Shown here piece after piece: positions 1 through 5,979 of a stretch of 12,459 nucleotides of DNA. Made by a program: the position numbers and the translations under genes. The stretch lies in contig CAAFWR010000077.1 of the NCBI GenBank assembly GCA_900766745.1, forward strand, positions 1 through 12,459, written 5' to 3'. How positions within the stretch are numbered: position 1 is the stretch's first letter; every line of letters begins with the position of its first letter. This DNA is from Methanobacteriaceae archaeon. Its GTDB lineage: Archaea; Methanobacteriota; Methanobacteria; Methanobacteriales; Methanobacteriaceae. The notes beneath the pieces were generated by a model. The model was given only the letters and a program-made list of their open reading frames with translations, had not been told where the DNA came from and ran no database searches.

Positions 1-153
1 AATGGTGGAAATGGTATTGTAGATCTTACTTATTCAACTTCAAGCATTATATATGGTATCCTCCTAATAATTTTAAACAATGAAACATATTATTATCCCC
101 CTAATTCGAATATTAATTTAACAAACAAAAATATGCATAAATTGAAGACATAA
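1..153 (+). CDS. Possible 3' end of an unidentified gene (partial)
   Basis: Frame 1 on the plus strand is open from the left edge to a TAA at 151-153, giving about 50 codons. The first 15 residues (NGGNGIVDLTYSTSS) look like a plausible protein, with Gly/Asn/Ser/Thr content of the kind seen in surface beta-repeat proteins. The later part becomes very A+T rich and low in complexity, and the real end of coding could be obscured by a frameshift. No family was recognised. A 50-codon open stretch can occur by chance in DNA this A+T rich, so this is only a candidate. The minus strand of the same stretch has stops in all frames. Confidence 0.25.
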   Translation, partial: NGGNGIVDLTYSTSSIIYGILLIILNNETYYYPPNSNINLTNKNMHKLKT

Positions 154-234
154 AATTATCAAAAGATTAAATAATTAATTGAAGTACTGTCATATACTAT
201 ATAAAACAATAGCATAAAATTTAACAGATATAAG

Positions 235-1065
235 TTATTCATCTGCAAAATTTAAACTAAAATTCAGACTTCTTGAAGAGTGAGTAAGAGCTCCAACAGA
301 AATAATATCCACCCCTAAAGTTGCATAATCGCAGATATTATCTTTAGTAATTCCTCCTGAAACTTCAATGAGAGAATTTTGACGAATATTTAAATTTTCC
401 AAAGCATCTAAGACCTCTTTAACTTCATCAGGAGACATATTGTCCAACATGACTATATCTGCATTGTTTTTAACACATGCCACTGCATCGTCTAATGATT
501 CAACTTCAATTTCAATTTTTTTAGAAAAGCTAGCATTTTTTTGGGCTTTTTTAAGAGTTTCCAATGGAGTTCCAACAGCTTTGATATGGTTGTCTTTAAT
601 TAAAATCATGTCATATAATGAAAATCTATGAGTATCTGCCCCACCAATAGCTAAAGCCATTTTATCAAATTTAGCAAGGGCAGGAGCGGTTTTTCTTGTA
701 CCTGCAACAATAACATCATAGTCCTTAACAATCTCCACATAGCTATTTGCAAAAGTAGCTACACCACTCATATGCATTAAAAGATTAAGGACTGTTCTTT
801 CAGCTAAAAGAATATCTGAAGCATTACCTTTAATATAGAATAATAAATCTCCTTTAGTAATTCTGCTTCCTTCATCTAAATTAAAAATAACCTCAATATT
901 CATATAATCAAAAATATCTTTAGCTAAATTGACACCAGCAAGAATACCGTCTTCTTTAGAAGTGATTTCAGCTACAGCTACCTGATCTTTGTCAATAACA
1001 GCATTTGATGTAACATCCCCAAATCCTTCATCTTCAAGAATCATGTATTCAATTATTTTATCCAT
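235..1065 (-). CDS. nadC: Nicotinate-nucleotide pyrophosphorylase (carboxylating), NadC
   Basis: The enzyme (quinolinate phosphoribosyltransferase) condenses quinolinate with PRPP to give nicotinate mononucleotide, CO2 and pyrophosphate in the cytoplasm, in de novo NAD synthesis. The 276-residue product has the usual family length and its hallmarks: EDEGFGDVTS at 11-20, ERTVLNLL at 89-96, GTRKT at 122-126, HR at 146-147, KDNH at 157-160, EVE at 187-189, LDN at 207-209 and SGG at 236-238. Together these supply the basic and acidic residues that bind quinolinate, PRPP and metal. The frame is open further up to a GTG at 1074, but that GTG lies in a GTGAT Shine-Dalgarno (1074-1070) placed 4 nt before the ATG at 1065, so 1065 is preferred. 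It is transcribed away from rnz-mscS-nadA; NadA supplies its substrate. Confidence 0.95.
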   Translation of the reverse strand: MDKIIEYMILEDEGFGDVTSNAVIDKDQVAVAEITSKEDGILAGVNLAKDIFDYMNIEVIFNLDEGSRITKGDLLFYIKGNASDILLAERTVLNLLMHMSGVATFANSYVEIVKDYDVIVAGTRKTAPALAKFDKMALAIGGADTHRFSLYDMILIKDNHIKAVGTPLETLKKAQKNASFSKKIEIEVESLDDAVACVKNNADIVMLDNMSPDEVKEVLDALENLNIRQNSLIEVSGGITKDNICDYATLGVDIISVGALTHSSRSLNFSLNFADE

Positions 1066-1112
1066 ATCCATCACTCAAAATCATTAATTATTATAATTTT
1101 AATTGTAAAACT

Positions 1113-1124
1113 AATTAAATATAT
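1113..1124 (-). promoter_or_regulatory. Candidate TATA box for nadC
   Basis: Read on the minus strand this is ATATATTTAATT, a TATA-like element about 48 nt upstream of the nadC ATG. An archaeal start site roughly 25 nt downstream would leave a leader of about 25-30 nt. It rests on composition in an A+T-rich spacer, so it is weak. Confidence 0.3.
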
Positions 1125-1157
1125 GTTACAAAAGAACTGAAAGAACCAGAATTGAAT

Positions 1158-1168
1158 TAATATAAAAT
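1158..1168 (+). promoter_or_regulatory. Candidate TATA box for the rnz-mscS-nadA operon
   Basis: TTAATATAAAA lies about 58 nt upstream of the rnz ATG, placing a start site near 1190 and leaving a leader long enough to include the GTGAT ribosome-binding site at 1219-1223. A second TATA-like stretch, TTATATTTAT around 1182-1191, would give a shorter leader. The sequence alone does not decide between them. Confidence 0.3.
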
Positions 1169-1218
1169 GAATTCACAAAGATTATATTTATTAATAGATT
1201 CAATAAGATTATTAAATA

Positions 1219-1223
1219 GTGAT
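1219..1223 (+). promoter_or_regulatory. Shine-Dalgarno site of rnz (GTGAT)
   Basis: GTGAT complements the AUCAC of the archaeal 16S rRNA 3' tail and sits 3 nt before the rnz ATG at 1227. Because the rnz start is unambiguous, this site calibrates the short spacing used to choose the starts of nadC and the mscS-type gene. Confidence 0.65.
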
Positions 1224-1226
1224 TAG

Positions 1227-2120
1227 ATGGAAGTGACAATTTTAGGAACCTCATCAGCTGTTCACACACATACCAGAAGTCATCCAGCTATTGCTTTAAG
1301 GTATGCTGGAGAAGTAATACTTTTTGATTGTGGTGAATCAACACAAAAACAATTGATATTTGCTAAAATAAGCCCCATGAAGATTACTAGAATATTCTTA
1401 ACCCATTTTCATGGAGATCATATATTAGGGCTTCCTGGATTATTACAGTCAATGAACTTTAGAGGCCGTGAAAAGCCATTATACATTTACGGACCCAAAG
1501 GACTTAACAGAATAATGGCAGCTATTAAACTCTTAGGATTCCAGGATTTTGACTTTCCAGTTGAAGTGGTGGAAATTGAAAACGGGAAAATTCTTGAAAC
1601 TGAAGAATTTATCGTTAAAGCTCAAAAAGTCAGACATAATGTAATAGCATATGCCTACTCTATAGAAGAGAAAAAGAGACCACAGTTCCTTAGACAAAAA
1701 GCTATTGACCTTGGAGTTCCTGTTGGACCATTGTTTGGAAAATTGCATAATGGAGAAGAAGTGGAAGTTGATGGAAAAGTTGTAAAACCTGAAGAAGTAC
1801 TAGGCAAACCTAAAAAATCCAAAAAAATGGTCTATTCTGGAGATACTCGTCCTTGTGAGGAGATGGTTCAATTTGCAAATGGTGCTGATTTGTTAATACA
1901 TGAAGCTACTTATACTCTTGAGGATAATGACAAAGCTGTTCAAAACTTCCATTCAACATCAGCAGACGCTTCTAAAATAGCTGGTGAAGCCAAGGTAGGC
2001 AAATTAATTCTAACTCATTTTAGTCCCCGTTATATTAATACTAATGATTTACTAGCTGAAGCCCGTAAGGAATTTAAAAACAGCCATTTAGCCTATGATT
2101 TAATGGCCATTAATATTTAA
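1227..2120 (+). CDS. rnz: Ribonuclease Z (tRNA 3'-processing endonuclease)
   Basis: This zinc-dependent metallo-beta-lactamase-fold endonuclease cuts the 3' trailer from tRNA precursors before CCA is added or exposed. The 297-residue length fits the short form found in archaea and many bacteria. The zinc-binding motif THFHGDH is at 59-65, and further ligands or conserved residues are His137, Asp206 in SGDTRP (204-209), the HEATY/HSTS segments at 225-245 and His264 in HFSPRY (264-269). The tRNA-gripping exosite is visible at about 150-176, with the GP-containing segment near 163-168. The start at 1227 follows a GTGAT site. It is first in a tight run: its TAA at 2118-2120 is followed directly by the ribosome-binding site of the mscS-type gene, suggesting co-transcription. 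All catalytic residues appear intact. Confidence 0.96.
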   Translation: MEVTILGTSSAVHTHTRSHPAIALRYAGEVILFDCGESTQKQLIFAKISPMKITRIFLTHFHGDHILGLPGLLQSMNFRGREKPLYIYGPKGLNRIMAAIKLLGFQDFDFPVEVVEIENGKILETEEFIVKAQKVRHNVIAYAYSIEEKKRPQFLRQKAIDLGVPVGPLFGKLHNGEEVEVDGKVVKPEEVLGKPKKSKKMVYSGDTRPCEEMVQFANGADLLIHEATYTLEDNDKAVQNFHSTSADASKIAGEAKVGKLILTHFSPRYINTNDLLAEARKEFKNSHLAYDLMAINI

Positions 2121-2125
2121 GTGAT
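2121..2125 (+). promoter_or_regulatory. Shine-Dalgarno site deciding the mscS start (GTGAT)
   Basis: GTGAT begins on the base after the rnz stop and lies 4 nt before the ATG at 2130. Its first three bases are an in-frame GTG, which is probably part of the ribosome-binding site and not a start codon. Confidence 0.6.
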
Positions 2126-2129
2126 GATT

Positions 2130-2882
2130 ATGGATATTTATACAACCTTAGAACCTTTTTTAAGAATAATTTACACAATAATCGTTATAATCGCATCATA
2201 TGCCACTATAAAGATAATTTCACATATTGTTGATCATTTAAAAAGGTTTGAAAAGAATTTGACCATAATATATGCGATTAAAAACTGCATAAAATATGGT
2301 GTAATCATAATAGCTGTATTAATCATATTCAATATCTTCGGAATTGATTTGAAAGGAATGATTATCAGTATTGGAGTTATGGGTATTGTTGTAAGTCTAG
2401 CTGCAAAGAACATTATTTCGAATTTCCTATCAGGATTCTTCTTAATAGCTGATAAAAGCTTAAAGGTTGGAGATACAATGCAGATAAACAATCTTAAAGG
2501 AGAAGTTAAAGAAATTGGTCTTAGAAATACAAGCATCTTAACTGAAACAGGAAATATGGTAATGATTCCAAATTCCGCCCTTTCAACTACACCATATTCC
2601 CGGTTCAAAAAGCATGAAAAAGAAAAAGTGATTCTAGATGTTTCACTTCCATTAGATGTTGATGTTTTGAAGTTTAAAAAGGAATTTTTCAATATCATAA
2701 ACACTTATGATGAGATAGCTAAAACACCCCAGCCTAAAGTTGAAACTGAAGGAATAGACGAAAACATTAAAATCAAAATAAAATTCTGGGTAAAAAGATT
2801 TAATAAAAAAGAAGATTATAAACTTATAATTACTAACCAGATTAGAAAAATCATAAATGAAAACCGAGGTGATGATAATTAA
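2130..2882 (+). CDS. MscS-family small-conductance mechanosensitive channel
   Basis: This membrane protein should open under membrane tension and release ions and solutes during osmotic downshock. The 250-residue product has hydrophobic helices at about 11-32 and 55-72 and an amphipathic pore helix at about 76-106. That last helix carries the Gly/Ala-rich signature (SIGVMGIVVSLAAKN, then ISNFLSGF) typical of MscS TM3. The soluble beta domain follows at about 110-155 (KVGDTMQI, then GNMVMIPNSALST), and then a short alpha/beta C-terminal domain. It is a minimal three-helix form. The frame extends to a GTG at 2121, but GTGAT there is better read as the ribosome-binding site for the ATG at 2130. 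The last codons overlap the 5' end of nadA, so the two are probably translationally coupled. The family call is firm; the conductance class is not known. Confidence 0.92.
   Translation: MDIYTTLEPFLRIIYTIIVIIASYATIKIISHIVDHLKRFEKNLTIIYAIKNCIKYGVIIIAVLIIFNIFGIDLKGMIISIGVMGIVVSLAAKNIISNFLSGFFLIADKSLKVGDTMQINNLKGEVKEIGLRNTSILTETGNMVMIPNSALSTTPYSRFKKHEKEKVILDVSLPLDVDVLKFKKEFFNIINTYDEIAKTPQPKVETEGIDENIKIKIKFWVKRFNKKEDYKLIITNQIRKIINENRGDDN
2866..2873 (+). promoter_or_regulatory. Shine-Dalgarno site of nadA (GAGGTGAT)
   Basis: GAGGTGAT is an 8-nt match to the complement of the archaeal 16S rRNA tail, the longest such match in the window, embedded in the last codons of the mscS-type gene. The usual spacing of 3-4 nt would point to an ATT codon at 2878, not to either in-frame ATG (2857 or 2872). 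Confidence 0.65.
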
Positions 2883-3792
2883 TGCAATTAAAAAACAAAT
2901 TAAGGAATTGAAAGATGAAAAAAATGCAATAATACTTGCCCATAATTATCAGCCAAAAGAAATTCAAGAGATAGCTGATTTCATAGGAGATTCCTTAGAA
3001 TTATGTATTAAAGCTTCTGAAATTGAGGATAAAGATCTTGTAGTCTTCTGTGGTGTAGACTTTATGGCAGAAACTGCATTTATATTAAACCCGGATAAAA
3101 AGATTGTAATACCTGATTTAGCTGCAGACTGTGAAATGGCCAATATGTTACATGAAGAAGAATTGTTGAAAGCTATTGAAAAACATCCTGATGCCAATGT
3201 TGTATTATATGTAAACAGTATTGCAGAAGCCAAACAGCATGCAGATACATTATGTACTTCTGCCAATGCAGTTAAAGTCGTGAATAGTCTTGAAAGTGAT
3301 AAAATCTTATTTGGACCTGATAAAAATCTTGCAAACCACATAGCTGAAAAACTTGATAAAGAGATAATTCCCGTTCCTGAAAAGGGACACTGCTATGTTC
3401 ATGACAATATTACTGTAGAAGACATTGAAAACAAAAGAAAGGAATATCCTAATGCGGAGATTATTTGCCATCCAGAATGTAAAATAGAAGTTCAGCATGC
3501 CTGTGATGAAGTGTTGTCAACTGGAGGAATGCTCAGACATATTGCCGAAAGTGATAAAGATGAATTTGTACTTGGAACTGAAGTGGACATGATTACAAGG
3601 TTAAATCGTGAAGTTCCAGATAAACAAGTTTATCCATTACTGGAAGATGCAATATGTGAAACTATGAAATTACATTCATTGGAAAAAGTAAAAAAAGCTT
3701 TAGAAGAGGAAAAACCAGAAATTACACTTCCTAAAGAGGTTTGTGAAAAATCCTTAAAAGCTGTAGAGCATATGTTAAATGCTTCAAAGTAA
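2872..3792 (+). CDS. nadA: Quinolinate synthase A (4Fe-4S), NadA
   Basis: NadA condenses iminoaspartate with dihydroxyacetone phosphate to quinolinate, the step before NadC. Counting from 2872 the protein is 306 residues, normal for the family. Motifs are AHNYQ at 23-27, CGVDFMAET at 60-68, GHCYVH around 172-177, and STGGM at 216-220. Cys87, Cys174 and Cys262 are spaced like the three cluster ligands of characterised NadA enzymes, so the 4Fe-4S site looks intact. Three starts are possible: ATG 2857, ATG 2872 (used here; it overlaps the ribosome-binding site) and ATT 2878, which has the best spacing. It overlaps the mscS-type gene at its 5' end and overlaps the minus-strand small gene by 9 bp at its 3' end. 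The iminoaspartate supplier (NadB or archaeal NadX) is not in the window. Confidence 0.95.
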   Translation: MIINAIKKQIKELKDEKNAIILAHNYQPKEIQEIADFIGDSLELCIKASEIEDKDLVVFCGVDFMAETAFILNPDKKIVIPDLAADCEMANMLHEEELLKAIEKHPDANVVLYVNSIAEAKQHADTLCTSANAVKVVNSLESDKILFGPDKNLANHIAEKLDKEIIPVPEKGHCYVHDNITVEDIENKRKEYPNAEIICHPECKIEVQHACDEVLSTGGMLRHIAESDKDEFVLGTEVDMITRLNREVPDKQVYPLLEDAICETMKLHSLEKVKKALEEEKPEITLPKEVCEKSLKAVEHMLNASK

Positions 3793-4059
3793 ATTTTCTA
3801 AAAAGCTAGACAAGAAAACATTCATTTCAATTTCTTCTCTAGCTATAAAATCATTTAATCTTACTTTTGATTCATCACTTTTAAACGGGAAAATATCATC
3901 ATCAAAATACATTCTGATTTTCAATACACCATTGTCAATTGTAAGCTCTTCATCTAAATTATTTTTAATGAAATCAAGTTGATTATCAGTTAATCCTCTA
4001 ACTTCATAATCAACATAGTTTTTATCTCCTTGAGAGTAATCTACGATTTTTACATCCAT
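3784..4059 (-). CDS. Small acidic protein of unknown function, coupled to the hydrolase
   Basis: I do not recognise this 91-residue protein. It is rich in Asp/Glu, starts MDVKIVDYSQGDKNYVDYEV, has no membrane segment, signal peptide or cysteine pair, and looks like a small alternating beta/helix domain. The preferred ATG at 4059 follows an AGGTG site (4070-4066, spacing 6) that overlaps the TAG stop of the upstream hydrolase, so the pair should be co-transcribed and translationally coupled. The frame could begin at a GTG (4068), but those bases belong to the ribosome-binding site. Its 3' end overlaps nadA by 9 bp, tail to tail. The coupling suggests it works with the hydrolase, but that is inference. 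The competing plus-strand frame in this interval lacks a ribosome-binding site and is a shadow. Confidence 0.75.
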   Translation of the reverse strand: MDVKIVDYSQGDKNYVDYEVRGLTDNQLDFIKNNLDEELTIDNGVLKIRMYFDDDIFPFKSDESKVRLNDFIAREEIEMNVFLSSFLENLL

Positions 4060-4065
4060 ATTAAA

Positions 4066-4070
4066 CACCT
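4066..4070 (-). promoter_or_regulatory. Ribosome-binding site AGGTG overlapping the hydrolase stop
   Basis: On the minus strand AGGTG (4070-4066) shares two bases with the hydrolase TAG stop (4071-4069) and lies 6 nt upstream of the ATG at 4059. The overlap supports coupled translation of the two genes. Confidence 0.55.
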
Positions 4071-5046
4071 AAAATTTTGACATAAATTCTCCTATTTCAT
4101 CTTTGATTTTTACTAGCTCATTGGTACCTACATGACCTAATAATGAATCATAACAAATTAATGTAGAGTTTTTGATTAAATTACTTAAAGGGATAGCATC
4201 TAATTCTGGTGGGAAATATTGATCTTGATTAATAGCTATTATCAGAACTTCCGCTTTAATCTTATCCAATTGATCTTCAATATTGTAATTTAACATAGCA
4301 TCATTTAGAAATTTGATGTCATAAATATCTGAAAATAGGCCTTCGTCACCATAATCATCAATAGCCACATCTAATTCATACCTACTCATGTTTCGGTATT
4401 GTTCTCTTGAAAGACCATAGCTAAATGCAACTTGAGTAGACAATTTTAAAGTTCTTGTAAGAGATTCTGAGTAGGCGTCAACACCATAATGAGGATCAGA
4501 TGAAATTATCTCATCAGTTACTTTAGACAATATGTAATTATGACCTCCATTTTTATAACTAGAAACCATTGGAATTATAAAATCCATAAAATCTGGATAG
4601 AGTACACCCCATGTTAAAGCAACAAAACCCCCCATTGAGTTACCCATAATACCTTTAAGATGATTTATATCGAAACACTCTTCTAAAAACTTTTTTTGAA
4701 AATTTACCATATCCTCAATAGAAAATTCCGGAAAATTGTAGTATAATTCTGTAGTGGAAGGGGCACAAGATTCAGGACTTCCTAAACCAGACATTGAGAT
4801 AAAAAAATACTTTTCTTTATCAAATGGTCCTCCAGGACGAGATAATTCATTCAATTTTCTAATAGAACCATAATTTCCTCCAGAACCATGACAAAAAATA
4901 ATTGCATTAATGATTCTTCCCTCATCATCATATTGAGGAGTGCCTCCAGTTACATATTCAACTTTTGCATTTTCTAATACTTTACCATTTGTAAATTCAA
5001 AATCATCTAAATAAAAATATTCAATATTATTTAATATGGTGTCCAA
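4069..5046 (-). CDS. Alpha/beta hydrolase resembling the homoserine O-acetyltransferase (MetX) family
   Basis: Counting from 5046 the product is 325 residues and has the alpha/beta-hydrolase triad: Ser137 in GNSMGG (135-140), Asp275 in NQDQYFP and His305 in GHVG. The oxyanion-side HGSGG is at 53-57. The N-terminal FEFTNGK...Y.TGGTP segment, the GLGS...PST stretch, and the DPHYG-to-AFSYGLS region follow the layout of MetX-type acyltransferases. The family nevertheless contains many esterases and acyltransferases of unknown substrate, so methionine synthesis should not be assumed. There is no signal peptide. The frame reaches a TTG at 5079, but an AGGAG site (5059-5055) lies 8 nt upstream of the TTG at 5046, the same architecture as the zinc-ribbon gene. 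The 91-residue gene follows immediately. Confidence 0.8.
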   Translation of the reverse strand: MDTILNNIEYFYLDDFEFTNGKVLENAKVEYVTGGTPQYDDEGRIINAIIFCHGSGGNYGSIRKLNELSRPGGPFDKEKYFFISMSGLGSPESCAPSTTELYYNFPEFSIEDMVNFQKKFLEECFDINHLKGIMGNSMGGFVALTWGVLYPDFMDFIIPMVSSYKNGGHNYILSKVTDEIISSDPHYGVDAYSESLTRTLKLSTQVAFSYGLSREQYRNMSRYELDVAIDDYGDEGLFSDIYDIKFLNDAMLNYNIEDQLDKIKAEVLIIAINQDQYFPPELDAIPLSNLIKNSTLICYDSLLGHVGTNELVKIKDEIGEFMSKF

Positions 5047-5054
5047 TTCAATTA

Positions 5055-5059
5055 CTCCT
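5055..5059 (-). promoter_or_regulatory. Shine-Dalgarno site selecting a TTG start for the hydrolase
   Basis: On the minus strand AGGAG(T) precedes a TTG at 5046 by a normal gap. The upstream in-frame TTG at 5079 has no such site. This moves the start 11 codons inward to residue sequence (M)DTILNN. Confidence 0.5.
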
Positions 5060-5104
5060 ATTGATCCAGTATATAACAAATATTTTACATAAAAATATTT
5101 ATTC

Positions 5105-5112
5105 TTATATAA
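5105..5112 (+). promoter_or_regulatory. Candidate TATA box for nucS
   Basis: TTATATAA lies about 46 nt before the nucS ATG, in the 111-bp divergent spacer between the hydrolase start and nucS. It predicts a start site near 5135 and a leader of about 20 nt. No clear Shine-Dalgarno sequence precedes the ATG. Confidence 0.45.
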
Positions 5113-5157
5113 TAAAATAATTTTCGATTATACGAATGAAACAATTTTTAGATTTCA

Positions 5158-5979
5158 ATGGAAAAAATTAATAATAAACAGTTGGTAATGTATAATCTAA
5201 TGAAGTACAAATTACTTGAAACCCCAAACCATGAAAATGCATATAACCTTGTTCAGGAAGGATTACGTAAAAAAGCTACAGTTTACATATATGCCAATTG
5301 TAAAATTGAATATGAAGGTCGTGCACTTAGTCAATTAAACTGGGGAGAGCGAATAATACTTATAAAACCTGATGGATCATTTTTAGTTCATCAAGATAAA
5401 AAAGTGGAACCTGTAAATTGGCAACCTCCAAAATCAAAAGCAAGAGCATACCTAAAAAATGAAACACTTTTCTTAGAAAGTCATAGAAGAACTCCAAAAG
5501 AACTATTAACTGTAGAACTTGGAGAAATACATCTGATAAACTATACTAACATTGAAGACTTTGAGGATTTAGAACAAGCAGGCTACGAAAAAGATATGGG
5601 GGATATGATTATGGAAAGGCCCCATATCATTGAGGAAGGATTTAAACCAACAGCTAGAGAATACAGTGTAGAACATGGTTTTATTGACATTTTAGGAAAA
5701 GACAAAGAGAATAATCTGATGGTTCTTGAATTGAAATGTAGAAAAGCAGGTGTGAGTGCAGTTAAACAATTAAAAAGATATTTAACCGATTTTGAAGATT
5801 TGGAAGACTCATTAACAAATGAAGAATGTGAAAAACAAGACATACGGGGAATTCTTGTAGCACCTTCCATTGATGAAGACGCAAAAGAATTAATTAGTGA
5901 AGAAGGGATTGAATTTGTTTCAGTAGAACCTCCTAAAGAATTAAAAAAGAATAAAAAAGTTACATTAGACTTTTTTTAA
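5158..5979 (+). CDS. nucS: Endonuclease NucS / EndoMS (mismatch-specific)
   Basis: NucS/EndoMS makes a double-strand cut at base mismatches and is the non-canonical mismatch-repair nuclease of many archaea and actinobacteria that lack MutS/MutL; it is recruited by the PCNA clamp. The 273-residue product shows the N-terminal DNA-binding/dimerisation domain (GRALSQL near 54-60, KPDGSFLVH at 70-78, PVNWQPP at 85-91). The RecB-like nuclease domain follows: EEGFKP at 159-164, E168, GFID at 174-177, ELK at 191-193 and QLKRY at 204-208. Asp177, Glu191 and Lys193 keep the D-x13-E-x-K spacing of the catalytic site. The protein ends VTLDFF, a PIP-box-like tail without the usual glutamine. The gene is monocistronic and overlaps the next minus-strand gene by 4 bp, where one TTAA provides both stops. 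Confidence 0.93.
   Translation: MEKINNKQLVMYNLMKYKLLETPNHENAYNLVQEGLRKKATVYIYANCKIEYEGRALSQLNWGERIILIKPDGSFLVHQDKKVEPVNWQPPKSKARAYLKNETLFLESHRRTPKELLTVELGEIHLINYTNIEDFEDLEQAGYEKDMGDMIMERPHIIEEGFKPTAREYSVEHGFIDILGKDKENNLMVLELKCRKAGVSAVKQLKRYLTDFEDLEDSLTNEECEKQDIRGILVAPSIDEDAKELISEEGIEFVSVEPPKELKKNKKVTLDFF
5943..5958 (-). terminator. Double U-tract terminator for the 161-residue gene, inside nucS
   Basis: On the minus strand two T6 runs (5958-5953 and 5948-5943) begin about 17 nt beyond the stop of the 5976-6461 gene. U-rich tracts without a hairpin terminate transcription in euryarchaea. On the plus strand the same bases are lysine codons of nucS, so the assignment is suggestive only. Confidence 0.4.
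5971..5977 (+). terminator. T7 tract at the nucS stop
   Basis: Seven T residues cover the two final Phe codons and the first base of the nucS stop. Such a U tract could terminate or weaken transcription right at the end of the gene, before the opposing gene. Confidence 0.3.

Noticed and set aside
154..234. A+T-rich spacer examined for a small RNA or origin
   Set aside because: No stable stem, repeat family or conserved box was seen; T runs downstream of nadC on the minus strand are short (T4).
440..631. 63-codon plus-strand frame inside nadC
   Set aside because: Antisense shadow of NadC motifs, no initiation signal.
2234..2704. 156-codon open frame antisense to the mscS-type gene
   Set aside because: Lies wholly within a well-supported channel gene; no ribosome-binding site and no recognisable motif. 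It mirrors hydrophobic codons of the real gene.
2964..3341. 125-codon frame antisense to nadA
   Set aside because: Covers conserved NadA motifs on the other strand; Ser-rich shadow translation.
3779..3982. 67-codon plus-strand frame over the small acidic gene
   Set aside because: No ribosome-binding site and a Ser/Lys/Phe-rich shadow composition; the minus-strand frame has a coupled Shine-Dalgarno site and better protein character.
4069..5046. Assigning the hydrolase as metX in methionine synthesis
   Set aside because: The fold and triad resemble MetX, but no methionine genes are nearby and many paralogues have other substrates; left as MetX-like.
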